Source: a virus. From it: a DNA stretch of 31,216 nt. The notes under the pieces were generated by a model. That model saw nothing but the letters and a program-made list of their open reading frames with translations, had not been told where the DNA came from and did not search any database. Position 1 is the stretch's first letter. Each line of letters begins with the position of its first letter. The translations under genes and the position numbers were made by a program. Shown here piece by piece: positions 1-7,713 of the stretch. The stretch is taken from the IMG/VR virus record IMGVR_UViG_3300020196_003229, positions 1 to 31,216 of that record; one strand, given 5' to 3'.

Positions 1-1857
1 ACATACTCTCTTCAAAAAGATCACTGCAAAAAAAATAGACTTCCGTGGAATGACGCAAAGGCTCAAGCGTCGGCAAAAGAAGCTTTTGATAGATTATTTA
101 ATCTAAAATGGACACCTCCTGGTCGCGGACTGTGGATGATGGGTACTCAAATTGTAAACGTACAAAAAAACTCTGCAGCACTGCAGAACTGCGCGTTTGT
201 TTCTACATCTGAAATGACTAAGCTTAATCCTGCAAAACCATTTGGATTCTTAATGGAAGCATCTATGCTTGGAGTAGGGGTGGGCTTTGACGATAAGGGT
301 GCTGATAAAGATTTTATTATCTATTCCCCAAATAGAGGAGAGGTTACAGAGGTTATTGAAGACAGCAGAGAGGGCTGGAGAGACTCCGCAATTTCTTTAA
401 TAAATTCATATTTAAAGCCAGATCAAAATATTGTTTCTTTTGACTATAGTCAGATTAGGCCATTGGGCTCTCCAATTAAAACTTTTGGTGGAACAGCTTC
501 TGGTCCAGCCCCACTGATAAAACTACATGAATCAATCAGAAGAATATTCAATAATCGCAACGGAGAAAAGCTTACTAGAAAGGACATAGCAGACATAGGA
601 AACCTAATTGGTGTATGTGTTGTGTCTGGAAACGTAAGAAGATCAGCAGAACTTCTAATTGGTAGAATCGACGATGAAGAGTTTCTTAATTTAAAGAACG
701 CAGAAGTCTTTCCAGAAAGAAATTCATATGATTCAGAAAATCCAGGTTGGGGATGGATGTCAAATAATTCAGTTGAGGTTTTTGTTGGTCAAGATCTTTC
801 TCCAATTGTTGACGGGATTGCTAGAAACGGTGAGCCGGGAGTGATTTGGATGGACATGTCTCGTAAATATGGAAGACTAGCAGATGGATTAAATAATAAG
901 GATCACAGAGTCGCGGGGTTTAACCCATGCGCAGAGCAGTCTCTCGAGTCCTACGAGTGCTGCACGTTGGTAGAAACATACCTAGGAAGACACGAATCCT
1001 TAGATGATTATAGAAGAACTTTAAAATTTGCGTACCTGTATGCTAAGACAGTAACGCTTCTTCCAACACACTGGGAAGAAACAAACGCCATCATGCAAAG
1101 AAATAGAAGAATAGGTGCCTCAATGTCAGGTGTTGCAGACTTTGCCGACAATAACGGAATGCCAGTTCTACGTGAGTGGATGGATGAGGGATATAAAACA
1201 ATACAGAGATATGACAATATATACTCAGAATGGCTTGGAGTTCGTGAGTCTATTAAAATGACAACAGTAAAACCTTCTGGCACAGTTTCTATTTTGGCAG
1301 GAGAATCACCTGGCGTTCACTGGACTCCGGGTGGACAGTTTTTTAATAGAACGATTAGGTTTTCAAATGACGACCCAATGTTACCTTTGTTTAGGATGGC
1401 AAACTATAGGGTAGAGCCAGCTTCTGAGTCTCCCGATACTACATCAGTAGTTTACTTCCCAATAAAATCCAATGCGAAAAGATCAGAAAAAGACGTAACT
1501 ATATTTGAAAAAATTGCTTTAGCAGCTGCTGCACAAAGATATTGGTCAGACAATTCTGTTTCTGTTACTGTATCTTTTGACGCAGAAACAGAGCAGCAGC
1601 ATGTTGGTACGGTTCTGCATATGTATGATGGGCAGTTGAAAACTGTTTCTTTCCTTCCTCAAGGAAATCAAACTTACCCACAAATGCCGTATACTCAAAT
1701 AACCGAAGAGGAGTATAACCAGGAAGGATCTACAAAACTCTTTCCAATAGATTTATCGGGAGTATACGCGGGACTAGCTGTTGATGCGATAGGCGAGTCT
1801 TACTGCACCACAGATTCTTGTGAGATAAAATTTTTAAAAGATAATCAAAAGAGTTAA
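1..1857 (+). CDS. nrdJ: Adenosylcobalamin-dependent ribonucleotide reductase (class II, monomeric), 5' partial
   Basis: Reduces ribonucleotides to deoxyribonucleotides for phage DNA synthesis, using a B12-generated thiyl radical. The frame is open from base 1, so the gene starts left of the window; an ATG at 136 is internal because conserved sequence (WTPPGRGLW) lies before it. In the visible 618 residues, the redox cysteine is in NCAFVST (about residue 64), the thiyl-radical cysteine in NPCAEQ (about 310), and the second redox cysteine 11 residues later in ECCTL (about 321). The spacing matches the Lactobacillus-type reductase. The C-terminal shuttle pair is CTTDSC (about 602/607). TTVKPSGTVS and SPGVHW are also typical. 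All key cysteines seen are intact. A short acidic gene and thyX follow, forming a dNTP-supply cluster. Confidence 0.95.
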   Translation, partial: TYSLQKDHCKKNRLPWNDAKAQASAKEAFDRLFNLKWTPPGRGLWMMGTQIVNVQKNSAALQNCAFVSTSEMTKLNPAKPFGFLMEASMLGVGVGFDDKGADKDFIIYSPNRGEVTEVIEDSREGWRDSAISLINSYLKPDQNIVSFDYSQIRPLGSPIKTFGGTASGPAPLIKLHESIRRIFNNRNGEKLTRKDIADIGNLIGVCVVSGNVRRSAELLIGRIDDEEFLNLKNAEVFPERNSYDSENPGWGWMSNNSVEVFVGQDLSPIVDGIARNGEPGVIWMDMSRKYGRLADGLNNKDHRVAGFNPCAEQSLESYECCTLVETYLGRHESLDDYRRTLKFAYLYAKTVTLLPTHWEETNAIMQRNRRIGASMSGVADFADNNGMPVLREWMDEGYKTIQRYDNIYSEWLGVRESIKMTTVKPSGTVSILAGESPGVHWTPGGQFFNRTIRFSNDDPMLPLFRMANYRVEPASESPDTTSVVYFPIKSNAKRSEKDVTIFEKIALAAAAQRYWSDNSVSVTVSFDAETEQQHVGTVLHMYDGQLKTVSFLPQGNQTYPQMPYTQITEEEYNQEGSTKLFPIDLSGVYAGLAVDAIGESYCTTDSCEIKFLKDNQKS

Positions 1858-1859
1858 CT

Positions 1860-2201
1860 GTGCAAGGATTTGAAGAAGATGACATCAATAAAATGTTTGA
1901 TGAATTAATGAGCTCTGCTTCCATAGAAGATACGAATAAAGAAGAAGCAATTTTTGATACAAAAAATCTTTTATTAATTCAAGAGTCTTTAATGGATAGT
2001 CTTTTGTCTGTAAATTCTTTAATATATAGATGTAACTTTGGTCCATCTTTTATCCCCACAAAAGAGTGGGAAGATTTACTGTCTTATTTGTATCAAGCGT
2101 CAGAAAATTTTTTTACTCACATGTCTAAGAACGATGATATAATGTATGCTATTACTGAAGAAGACGAACACGAACAAGAGGATACTGAAGAAGATGAATA
2201 G
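1860..2201 (+). CDS. Hypothetical acidic protein
   Basis: A 113-residue protein starting with GTG two bases after the nrdJ stop. It is strongly acidic and ends in a run of Glu/Asp. I do not recognise the family. No membrane segment or metal-binding motif is seen. It sits between ribonucleotide reductase and thymidylate synthase, and its end overlaps the thyX start (ATG at 2194) by eight bases, so translational coupling is likely. The purine-rich AAAAGAG about 8 bases upstream could act as a weak ribosome-binding site. An involvement in nucleotide metabolism is suggested only by position. Confidence 0.75.
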   Translation: MQGFEEDDINKMFDELMSSASIEDTNKEEAIFDTKNLLLIQESLMDSLLSVNSLIYRCNFGPSFIPTKEWEDLLSYLYQASENFFTHMSKNDDIMYAITEEDEHEQEDTEEDE

Positions 2202-2904
2202 CCAAAATAGTGACACAGTCAATGTTTTAGACAAGGGTTATGTTAGGGTGGTTGATCATATGGGCAGTGATTTGTCGGTAGCAAATGCCGCTAGAGCCTC
2301 TTTTGCAAAAGAGTCAAAAGAATTTTCTGTAAAAGATGCAAGGTTAATTGACTTTCTTGCAAGAGAAAATCACATGTCACCATTCAGACACGCTTTTATA
2401 ACATATGAGTTTAAAGCTCCATTAATGGTGGCTAGGCAGCACTGGAAATATGTCGTTGGATCAGATCATACAATGGATTCTTGGAACGAATCTTCAAGAA
2501 GATATGTTACAATGGAGCCGGAGTTTTATTTTCCAACTATGGAACAATGGCGTCTTGCCCCTGAAGACAAAAAACAAGGTTCTCAAGGTATAGCAGATCC
2601 TTTTATTGGATCTACACTGACGCAGCAGTTGGTGCAGCACGCAGAAAAAGGTGAGGCACTGTACAATATGGCAATGGAAAGTGGTATTGCAGCAGAGCAG
2701 GCAAGATTATTCCTTTGTGCATATGGTATGTATGTTGTCTATAGATGGTCTTGTTCATTGCAGTCTGTTGCGTTGTTCTTAAATCAAAGATTATCAGAGG
2801 ATTCTCAGGTAGAAATTCAGGCATATGCAAATGCCGTAAAACAGCTAACACAACCATTGTTTCCTATATCTTTTAAGTCTCTTGTTTCTGAAGGGTTATT
2901 ATGA
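2194..2904 (+). CDS. thyX: Flavin-dependent thymidylate synthase ThyX
   Basis: Makes dTMP from dUMP using FAD, NADPH and methylene-tetrahydrofolate. Start chosen at 2194 rather than the longer frame from 2146: the ThyX-like sequence begins here, and the ATG overlaps the stop of the preceding gene. The 236-residue product has the family layout: SPFRHAFITYEF near 62-73, a substrate-binding region RQHWKYVVGS...NESSRRY at 81-104, and a C-terminal half with EQARLFLCAYGMY and SEDSQVEIQAYA. The usual ThyX signature (RHR-x7-S) is degenerate: K-Y-V stands where R-H-R is expected, and the segment before NESSRRY looks about six residues longer. Overall similarity still makes ThyX secure. Its stop overlaps the next start as ATGA. 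Confidence 0.92.
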   Translation: MNSQNSDTVNVLDKGYVRVVDHMGSDLSVANAARASFAKESKEFSVKDARLIDFLARENHMSPFRHAFITYEFKAPLMVARQHWKYVVGSDHTMDSWNESSRRYVTMEPEFYFPTMEQWRLAPEDKKQGSQGIADPFIGSTLTQQLVQHAEKGEALYNMAMESGIAAEQARLFLCAYGMYVVYRWSCSLQSVALFLNQRLSEDSQVEIQAYANAVKQLTQPLFPISFKSLVSEGLL

Positions 2905-3065
2905 TATACAATATTCTTTTTGTATTGGTTTTCTGCATATCGATTAATTGGTGCATCAGTTTACACATGTTAGCGCAATCCAGAAAGAGTACAGCTACGA
3001 CCTATCTGTCAATAGCATTATCGCTTTTGTTGGGACTTTTGGCTGGAGTAATAGCCATACTTTAA
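2901..3065 (+). CDS. Small two-helix membrane protein
   Basis: A 54-residue ORF whose ATG overlaps the thyX stop (ATGA at 2901-2904), the same coupling seen elsewhere here. It contains two hydrophobic stretches, about residues 3-23 (ILFVLVFCISINW core) and 35-54 (ALSLLLGLLAGVIAIL), separated by a short basic hinge (QSRKS). This predicts a hairpin membrane protein. Function unknown. A holin-like role is possible but unsupported by position, since no lysis gene is nearby. Confidence 0.65.
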   Translation: MIYNILFVLVFCISINWCISLHMLAQSRKSTATTYLSIALSLLLGLLAGVIAIL

Positions 3066-3104
3066 ATTTTATTAATAAATAAAGACATTTGGTAGGATAC
3101 AATC

Positions 3105-3341
3105 ATGGCAGCTGGAAAATTAAATTATGTTGTTGTTTATGAAGGATTAAGTCAAGTATACGGTTGCGCTTCCAAGAAGATAGCGCTAGAATCTGCTCCA
3201 CCAGAAGGATATTCTTTGGACCAAAAAAAAATATTGTTTATAACTTTTGAGCCGGATCAAAAAAGCCTATGTGTTTATGAAGTTCCAAAAGAGGAGATCA
3301 TAACCGCAGAAATAAAAAAGAAAAAAAATGAAAATGAGTAA
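3105..3341 (+). CDS. Hypothetical protein
   Basis: A 78-residue protein with an N-terminal part rich in beta-type residues (KLNYVVVYEG, KILFITFEP) and a lysine-rich tail (EIKKKKNENE). A ribosome-binding site AGGA lies about 7 bases before the ATG. I do not recognise it. Its end overlaps the next gene (start 3328) by 14 bases, so it heads a run of coupled small genes through to the glycosyltransferase at 3831. Confidence 0.7.
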   Translation: MAAGKLNYVVVYEGLSQVYGCASKKIALESAPPEGYSLDQKKILFITFEPDQKSLCVYEVPKEEIITAEIKKKKNENE

Positions 3342-3570
3342 GAAACAAAACTTAAAAAAGAAAGTAAACGTAAAAATACTACCAGGACAAGCAATATATG
3401 TTGCAAATTTAGAAACGCTTCAGCATATATCAGAATTGTACAGGGAAATGTCAGGACAAAGTTTAACAGAAGAGGAAAGACTTTCTTGGCTTCAAGTGTC
3501 AGAAGAAATAAACTACGCAATATTTCAAACTTATTTTAATCCTGAGGATAGCGATGAAGAAGAATGGTGA
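3328..3570 (+). CDS. Hypothetical protein
   Basis: An 80-residue protein with a basic N-terminus (KKQNLKKKVNVK) and acidic end (EDSDEEEW). The middle looks helical (LQHISELYREMSGQ, EEERLSWLQVSEEI). An alternative start is the ATG two codons later (3334). It overlaps both neighbours (3105-3341 and 3554-3838), so the three are likely translated as a coupled set. No family recognised. Confidence 0.7.
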   Translation: MKMSKKQNLKKKVNVKILPGQAIYVANLETLQHISELYREMSGQSLTEEERLSWLQVSEEINYAIFQTYFNPEDSDEEEW

Positions 3571-3838
3571 TATTATTTTTATAATGTGCGGAGTCGCACT
3601 TGGCTATGCAGCTGGAAGAATTTACATGAAATACAATAACAACTTTCCCAGATCAGTTTCTGCCTCAGACAGAAAACACATCAATATGCTAAAAGAATTT
3701 TATTTTGAAGATTACGGTTTGGCCGTAAAAAAATATCTAAAATACATTGGCATGGGATTGTCTTCTCAAGATGCACTAGATACAGTCATGACCATTATGC
3801 CAGTAGACCTTTTAATGATAGGCGAAATAAATGATTGA
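3554..3838 (+). CDS. Hypothetical protein with N-terminal membrane segment
   Basis: A 94-residue protein. Residues about 6-24 (GDIIFIMCGVALGYAAGRI) form one hydrophobic segment, then a soluble helical part. The start overlaps the preceding gene by 17 bases and the stop overlaps the glycosyltransferase start by 8 bases. The membrane segment could anchor it beside the sugar-modifying enzymes encoded next, but this is inference. A CGGA occurs near residue 13, but out of frame (TGC GGA). Confidence 0.7.
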   Translation: MKKNGDIIFIMCGVALGYAAGRIYMKYNNNFPRSVSASDRKHINMLKEFYFEDYGLAVKKYLKYIGMGLSSQDALDTVMTIMPVDLLMIGEIND

Positions 3839-4646
3839 TTTATGTGTGGTCAACCACAATACTAGACCTCAGCTGCAGAGACTTTTGGACACTCTGCATC
3901 ACGATGCTGTAAGTCCAAATGGCGCGCTCAAAAAAAATTGGAACTTGTTTATAACCGACAATAATTCTACGGACGATTTTATACCATGGATAAGGGAGAA
4001 CGAACAAAGATACGCTATAGATAGAATGTATCTAAGAAAAAACATAGGTTACTCAGCAGCAGCAAATATGATGGCTCACTCTTCTAGATCTGAAATAATT
4101 GGAATTTTAAATGGGGACATTTGGATGACTACAGAAGACTGTAGAAAAATACAAAAAATATTTCAAGAAAATGAAGATATTCATATCTTAGGTCCCAAGC
4201 AAAGAGATGAAAACAGTTTAATAACACACGCTGGAATAGTTGGAACAAATACCGCTCCAAAACATAGGGGATGGAGAGAATTTGATTTAGAAGATGAGCT
4301 ATATAGAGATCAAATAGAATGTGTAACAGTATCCGGATCCGCCTATTTTGTCAGAAGAGACGTTTGGAATGCCCTAACTTCAAATTCAAAGTATCAACAA
4401 ATATATCCAAACGCAGTAGGCGCATTTCTTCCAACGCCACACTATTATGAAGAGACTTGGTGTTCATATTTTGCCAGACATTTAGGGTATAATGTAGTTT
4501 ATGACGGATCTATATCAATAGGCCATAGTTGGCACGCGTCAAGCCCAAAACCTGGAGAAGGAATTAGTCACGTAGACAAATACTTTCCTATGTCTAGGGA
4601 AATTTTTAGAAAAGCGTGCGACCATTTCGGAATAGAAAGAGATTAA
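3831..4646 (+). CDS. GT-A fold glycosyltransferase, family 2-like
   Basis: A 271-residue nucleotide-sugar transferase. The N-terminal CVVNHNTRPQLQRLLDTL begins the fold, followed by TDNNSTDDF (nucleotide binding), KNIGYSAAANMMA (typical of family 2) and GILNGDIWM, whose D takes the place of the metal-binding DxD motif. The later VSGSAYFVRRDVW is also typical of this group. Target unknown: phage glycoproteins, modified DNA or host envelope are all possible. It overlaps the gene before it by eight bases. Confidence 0.85.
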   Translation: MIDLCVVNHNTRPQLQRLLDTLHHDAVSPNGALKKNWNLFITDNNSTDDFIPWIRENEQRYAIDRMYLRKNIGYSAAANMMAHSSRSEIIGILNGDIWMTTEDCRKIQKIFQENEDIHILGPKQRDENSLITHAGIVGTNTAPKHRGWREFDLEDELYRDQIECVTVSGSAYFVRRDVWNALTSNSKYQQIYPNAVGAFLPTPHYYEETWCSYFARHLGYNVVYDGSISIGHSWHASSPKPGEGISHVDKYFPMSREIFRKACDHFGIERD

Positions 4647-4648
4647 TT

Positions 4649-5050
4649 ATGAGTGATAAATTAAATCCATGGATTTATAATGCAGAAGTAAAAAAAGTTG
4701 TTGATGGCGATACATTTGATATTGTTATTGACCTTGGTTTTGACACACTAAGAAAAGGTAGGGTGCGCTTATATGGGGTAAATGCTCCCGAGAGCAGAAC
4801 TTCTAATATAGAGGAAAAAAAACGAGGTTTAGCTGCAAAAGAGTTTACTGATCAGTGGCTGCAAAAAGCTGGTAACTGGGTAAAAATAGAAACAATTATT
4901 GACAAAAACGAAAAGTATGGACGAGTTCTTGCAAAAGTTTGGGATAATAATGGGAATTGTTTAAATACAGATATAGTTGCAGCTGGACTTGCAAAAGAAT
5001 ATTACGGTGTTGGCGATAAAACATGGACAGAGTTTAAGAAAGACAAATAG
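4649..5050 (+). CDS. Thermonuclease (SNase) family nuclease
   Basis: A 133-residue staphylococcal-nuclease-like protein; starts at ATG 4649, two bases after the glycosyltransferase stop. The motif VVDGDTFDI (17-25) supplies metal ligands. Arg40 and Glu48 in RVRLYGVNAPES and Arg92 in KYGRVLAK match the catalytic Arg, Glu and Arg of the family. The fold appears complete. No signal peptide is seen, so it should act in the cytoplasm, perhaps in host DNA degradation for nucleotide reuse, in line with the nearby nucleotide enzymes. Substrate (DNA versus RNA) cannot be read from sequence. Confidence 0.9.
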   Translation: MSDKLNPWIYNAEVKKVVDGDTFDIVIDLGFDTLRKGRVRLYGVNAPESRTSNIEEKKRGLAAKEFTDQWLQKAGNWVKIETIIDKNEKYGRVLAKVWDNNGNCLNTDIVAAGLAKEYYGVGDKTWTEFKKDK

Positions 5051-5057
5051 TGCAGGT

Positions 5058-5462
5058 ATGGCTATTTCTGTTTACTTAGCTGGAGCTATGGATCATGTTG
5101 GAGACTACGCCATAGGATGGCGCGAATCCGCATCAAAAGCCTTATCGTTTTTGGGCTACAAGGTCTATGATCCAACCTCCATCCCAGAAGATCCTGAGAT
5201 GACCGCTGATGAAATTGTTCAAAAAAATTTATTTATGCAAAAAAAATCAGACTTAATGCTGGTAGAATACATGCTAGAAGATAGGGCATATATAGGAACT
5301 GACTTTGAAATGGCTTGGGCCCCAATGAACAATCAACCAAGTATAATTATGTGTTCTAATCAGAATAAAAATCGACCATATATGAAATATATGGCCACAA
5401 AGCTTGCAGACAATCTGCAAGATGCTATAGAATATATAGCAGTTCATTATCCAACAGAATAA
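5058..5462 (+). CDS. Nucleoside 2-deoxyribosyltransferase-like protein
   Basis: A 134-residue protein, start ATG 5058 (the in-frame region upstream lies in the nuclease gene). YLAGAM (6-11), WRESASKALSFLGYKVYDPT and GTDFEMAWA (80-88, with Glu84) match the nucleoside 2-deoxyribosyltransferase and DUF4406-like fold, in which Glu is the nucleophile that takes up the deoxyribosyl group. SDLMLVEYM supplies a conserved Asp. It probably acts in nucleoside salvage or removal of a modified nucleoside, near nrdJ and thyX. A role in hypermodified-base metabolism is possible but unproven. Confidence 0.75.
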   Translation: MAISVYLAGAMDHVGDYAIGWRESASKALSFLGYKVYDPTSIPEDPEMTADEIVQKNLFMQKKSDLMLVEYMLEDRAYIGTDFEMAWAPMNNQPSIIMCSNQNKNRPYMKYMATKLADNLQDAIEYIAVHYPTE

Positions 5463-5476
5463 AAAGGAAAAACAAA

Positions 5477-5668
5477 ATGTCAGAAAACAAGTTCAAGTAC
5501 TTTGCAGTTACTACGACTACACTAGTAAAGGCAAATAATAAGGCTGAGGCGCAGAAGGTGGCCATGGGCCGTCGTAACGTTGATGGCGAACTTCTTTTTA
5601 AGTCAACAGATATTGAGAGAATCTCTTCTGTTGAAGCGAGAGAGCAGATTGAAGAGCTTACAGCCTGA
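5477..5668 (+). CDS. Hypothetical small protein
   Basis: A 63-residue protein with a good ribosome-binding site (AAAGGAAAAAC before the ATG). It looks like a compact alpha/beta protein (FKYFAVTTTTLVKANN, then KAEAQKVAMGRRN). Its base composition is richer in G+C than its neighbours. It is the last gene before the 14-bp perfect hairpin at 5684-5720, so it probably ends a transcription unit and might be well expressed. No known family recognised. Confidence 0.75.
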   Translation: MSENKFKYFAVTTTTLVKANNKAEAQKVAMGRRNVDGELLFKSTDIERISSVEAREQIEELTA

Positions 5669-5683
5669 TAAACTTGCAATGTT

Positions 5684-5720
5684 TAACGGGGGTAAGCTGT
5701 TATTCGGCTTACCCCCGTTA
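5684..5720 (+). terminator. Strong 14-bp hairpin, probable terminator or processing site
   Basis: The arms TAACGGGGGTAAGC and GCTTACCCCCGTTA pair perfectly over 14 bp around a 9-base loop. There is no T-run directly after it, so it may be a less typical terminator or an RNA-stabilising/processing hairpin. It lies between the 5668 stop and the gene starting at 5737. Confidence 0.75.
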
Positions 5721-5736
5721 GATTATGGGAGATAAT

Positions 5737-6432
5737 ATGATAATTGCACAAATGGTCGGTAAAAATGAATCACAAAGATTTTTGCATGACGTTCTAGAAA
5801 GACTATCTCAACAGGTTGACAAAATTGTATTTACAGATGACTGCTCCGATGACAACACGTCAGAAATAGCCGCCAAGTACGCAGAAGTATTCAGTACAAG
5901 CGAAAGCCTATTTGCCAAGCATGAGGGTCATCTCAGATCTGTTGCGTGGAGTAATCTTGAAAAGGTAGCAAAGCAAAATGACTGGATTGTTGCAATAGAT
6001 TGCGACGAAATGCTATTCCACGAAGATGGTCTGTCTTTAAGAAATGTTCTAAAGCAGTCGGCATATGACGTTGTCAACGTCAGGTTTTACCACATGTGGA
6101 ACCCTACTCAATATAGGGTTGATAAGCTTTGGACACCAAACAATAGTTCTAGAATATTTAGGTTTCAATCAGGTGGAACATTCTTTGACCGCAAACTTGC
6201 CTGCGGATCAGAGCCTACTTATGTTGTTGATATGATTAGAAGAAAAAATTATTGGATTCATTCAGATCTGAAAATGAAACATTTAGGATATGTTAAAGAT
6301 GAAGACAAGACAGCTAAATATGAAAGATACATGTCGATAGACAAAGGCGAGTTTCACAATATTCAACATATAGAATCTATAATTGACCCTAACCCTGTAC
6401 TAATGAATTGGAACACTAATGAAAACCTATGA
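5737..6432 (+). CDS. Glycosyltransferase family 2-like
   Basis: A 231-residue protein. I chose ATG 5737 over the upstream ATG 5725 because GGGAGA sits at ribosome-binding distance from 5737 and the family start MIIAQMVGKNESQRFL begins there. IVFTDDCSDDNTSEIA and WIVAIDCDEM (the metal-binding acidic motif) are typical of family-2 enzymes of the NEs-x-FL type. It follows the 5.7 kb hairpin and overlaps the next gene by 14 bases, so the two are probably translated together. Acceptor unknown. Confidence 0.82.
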   Translation: MIIAQMVGKNESQRFLHDVLERLSQQVDKIVFTDDCSDDNTSEIAAKYAEVFSTSESLFAKHEGHLRSVAWSNLEKVAKQNDWIVAIDCDEMLFHEDGLSLRNVLKQSAYDVVNVRFYHMWNPTQYRVDKLWTPNNSSRIFRFQSGGTFFDRKLACGSEPTYVVDMIRRKNYWIHSDLKMKHLGYVKDEDKTAKYERYMSIDKGEFHNIQHIESIIDPNPVLMNWNTNENL

Positions 6433-7069
6433 TACAAAACAAACTATAATAAAAGTAACAGAACTTTTAGAAAGAAAAAAAAGATTTGCTTTTGTCACAT
6501 ATACTAGATCATCTTTTTTTTCTGTATTTAATGATATTAAAGGAGAAAAAAAACCACCAAGAAACTTTGTTCAATCAATGGCAAACAGTTTAAATATACA
6601 GGATTCAAATTATTGTGCAGCTGCTCAGTTAGAGTTTATTGATTCTCATAGAAATAAACTTAATAAAGCTGGACTGTCAAACAAAAATTTTTATGACTCG
6701 GCTTTTTTAGAAAATTATATATATGAAAATAAAGATGTATTTAAAATTTTCATGAATTATTATATCAAAAATACAAATGTTTTAGTTGTTTCTTTTCAAA
6801 GTATATCAAATATAGGAAAATTCTTTTCAAAAGATTCTGCTTTCATTACAGTTCCCTACAATGATTTTTATGACAAGTTAGACTCAGTTATCGCTCAAAT
6901 AACAGAATTCACCAATGAATATGATTTAGCAGTGCTGGACTGTCCTATGTTTGGCTCAGCACTTGCTTCAAAAATATGGGAGAAAACTGATATGTCCATA
7001 TTAGATATGGGCAAAACTTTAACGGTTGCCAGAGCTGCAGATAAAATAAACAGAATAAGAAGCAGTTAG
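6419..7069 (+). CDS. Possible GT-D-type glycosyltransferase
   Basis: A 216-residue AT-rich gene overlapping the preceding glycosyltransferase. N-terminal KKRFAFVTYTRSSFFSVF and C-terminal EYDLAVLDCPMFGSALASK followed by SILDMGKTLTVARA resemble the ends of the GT-D fold proteins, where a conserved D and a DxG motif lie near the end. The similarity is to the general pattern only, and the protein could be another sugar or phage-specific enzyme. No membrane segment. Position after a GT2 gene supports a role in glycosylation. Confidence 0.45.
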   Translation: MKTYDTKQTIIKVTELLERKKRFAFVTYTRSSFFSVFNDIKGEKKPPRNFVQSMANSLNIQDSNYCAAAQLEFIDSHRNKLNKAGLSNKNFYDSAFLENYIYENKDVFKIFMNYYIKNTNVLVVSFQSISNIGKFFSKDSAFITVPYNDFYDKLDSVIAQITEFTNEYDLAVLDCPMFGSALASKIWEKTDMSILDMGKTLTVARAADKINRIRSS

Positions 7070-7071
7070 AC

Positions 7072-7713
7072 ATGAAAAAGTGGGGGATAGATCAAGATGA
7101 TGATGAGTTTCTCACAGATATGTTGTTTGAAACTGGTATGCCTATATCTGAAATAGCAAAAGAATTAAACTTTACAACTGCGTACGTAAATAAAAGAATT
7201 AATCAACTTGGCCTTTCGTGGGTTAAAGATCAGCGTAAAAAGATGTCCAAGGGTCAATCTATACTCACCTCTGTAATGCGCAAGCTTTTACCGGGGGAAA
7301 AAATCCTTAACGAGTTTCACATAGGAGATAGGCTAAAGCTTGATGTCTATTGCCCACGCTATAAAATAGCAGCAGAATATCACGGTAGGCAACATTTTTA
7401 TTATACTCAAAGATTTTTTGATTCTAAATATGAATTTGAGCAGGCAAAAATAAGAGATAATAAAAAAGCTCAGATGTGCGCAGAACTTGGAATAGCATTA
7501 ATAATTTTTAGATACAACGATTCATTAACGGAAGCGTCAATTTATGATAGAATTATAGAAGCCATAAGACAGTCAAACGTTCCTGCGGAACCAAAAAATA
7601 AAAAAACCATAAAAGATAATCCTTTGTATGGTCCAGCAAAAAAGAAAAACGCAGAGCAGCGTAAAAAATATTATCATAAAATGAAAGAAAACAAGAAGAA
7701 TGACAGACACTAA
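7072..7713 (+). CDS. HTH plus restriction-fold (VSR/DUF559-like) endonuclease
   Basis: A 213-residue protein in two parts. Residues about 15-50 form a helix-turn-helix (GMPISEIAKELNFTTAYVNK). Residues about 85-165 resemble the very-short-patch-repair/DUF559 nuclease fold: an Asp in RLKLDVYCP, then IAAEYHGRQHF (Glu) and a basic helix. The tail is lysine-rich. It could be a free-standing homing-type endonuclease or a DNA-processing enzyme of the replication block, since it overlaps the helicase gene by 14 bases. The exact family is uncertain. Confidence 0.65.
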   Translation: MKKWGIDQDDDEFLTDMLFETGMPISEIAKELNFTTAYVNKRINQLGLSWVKDQRKKMSKGQSILTSVMRKLLPGEKILNEFHIGDRLKLDVYCPRYKIAAEYHGRQHFYYTQRFFDSKYEFEQAKIRDNKKAQMCAELGIALIIFRYNDSLTEASIYDRIIEAIRQSNVPAEPKNKKTIKDNPLYGPAKKKNAEQRKKYYHKMKENKKNDRH

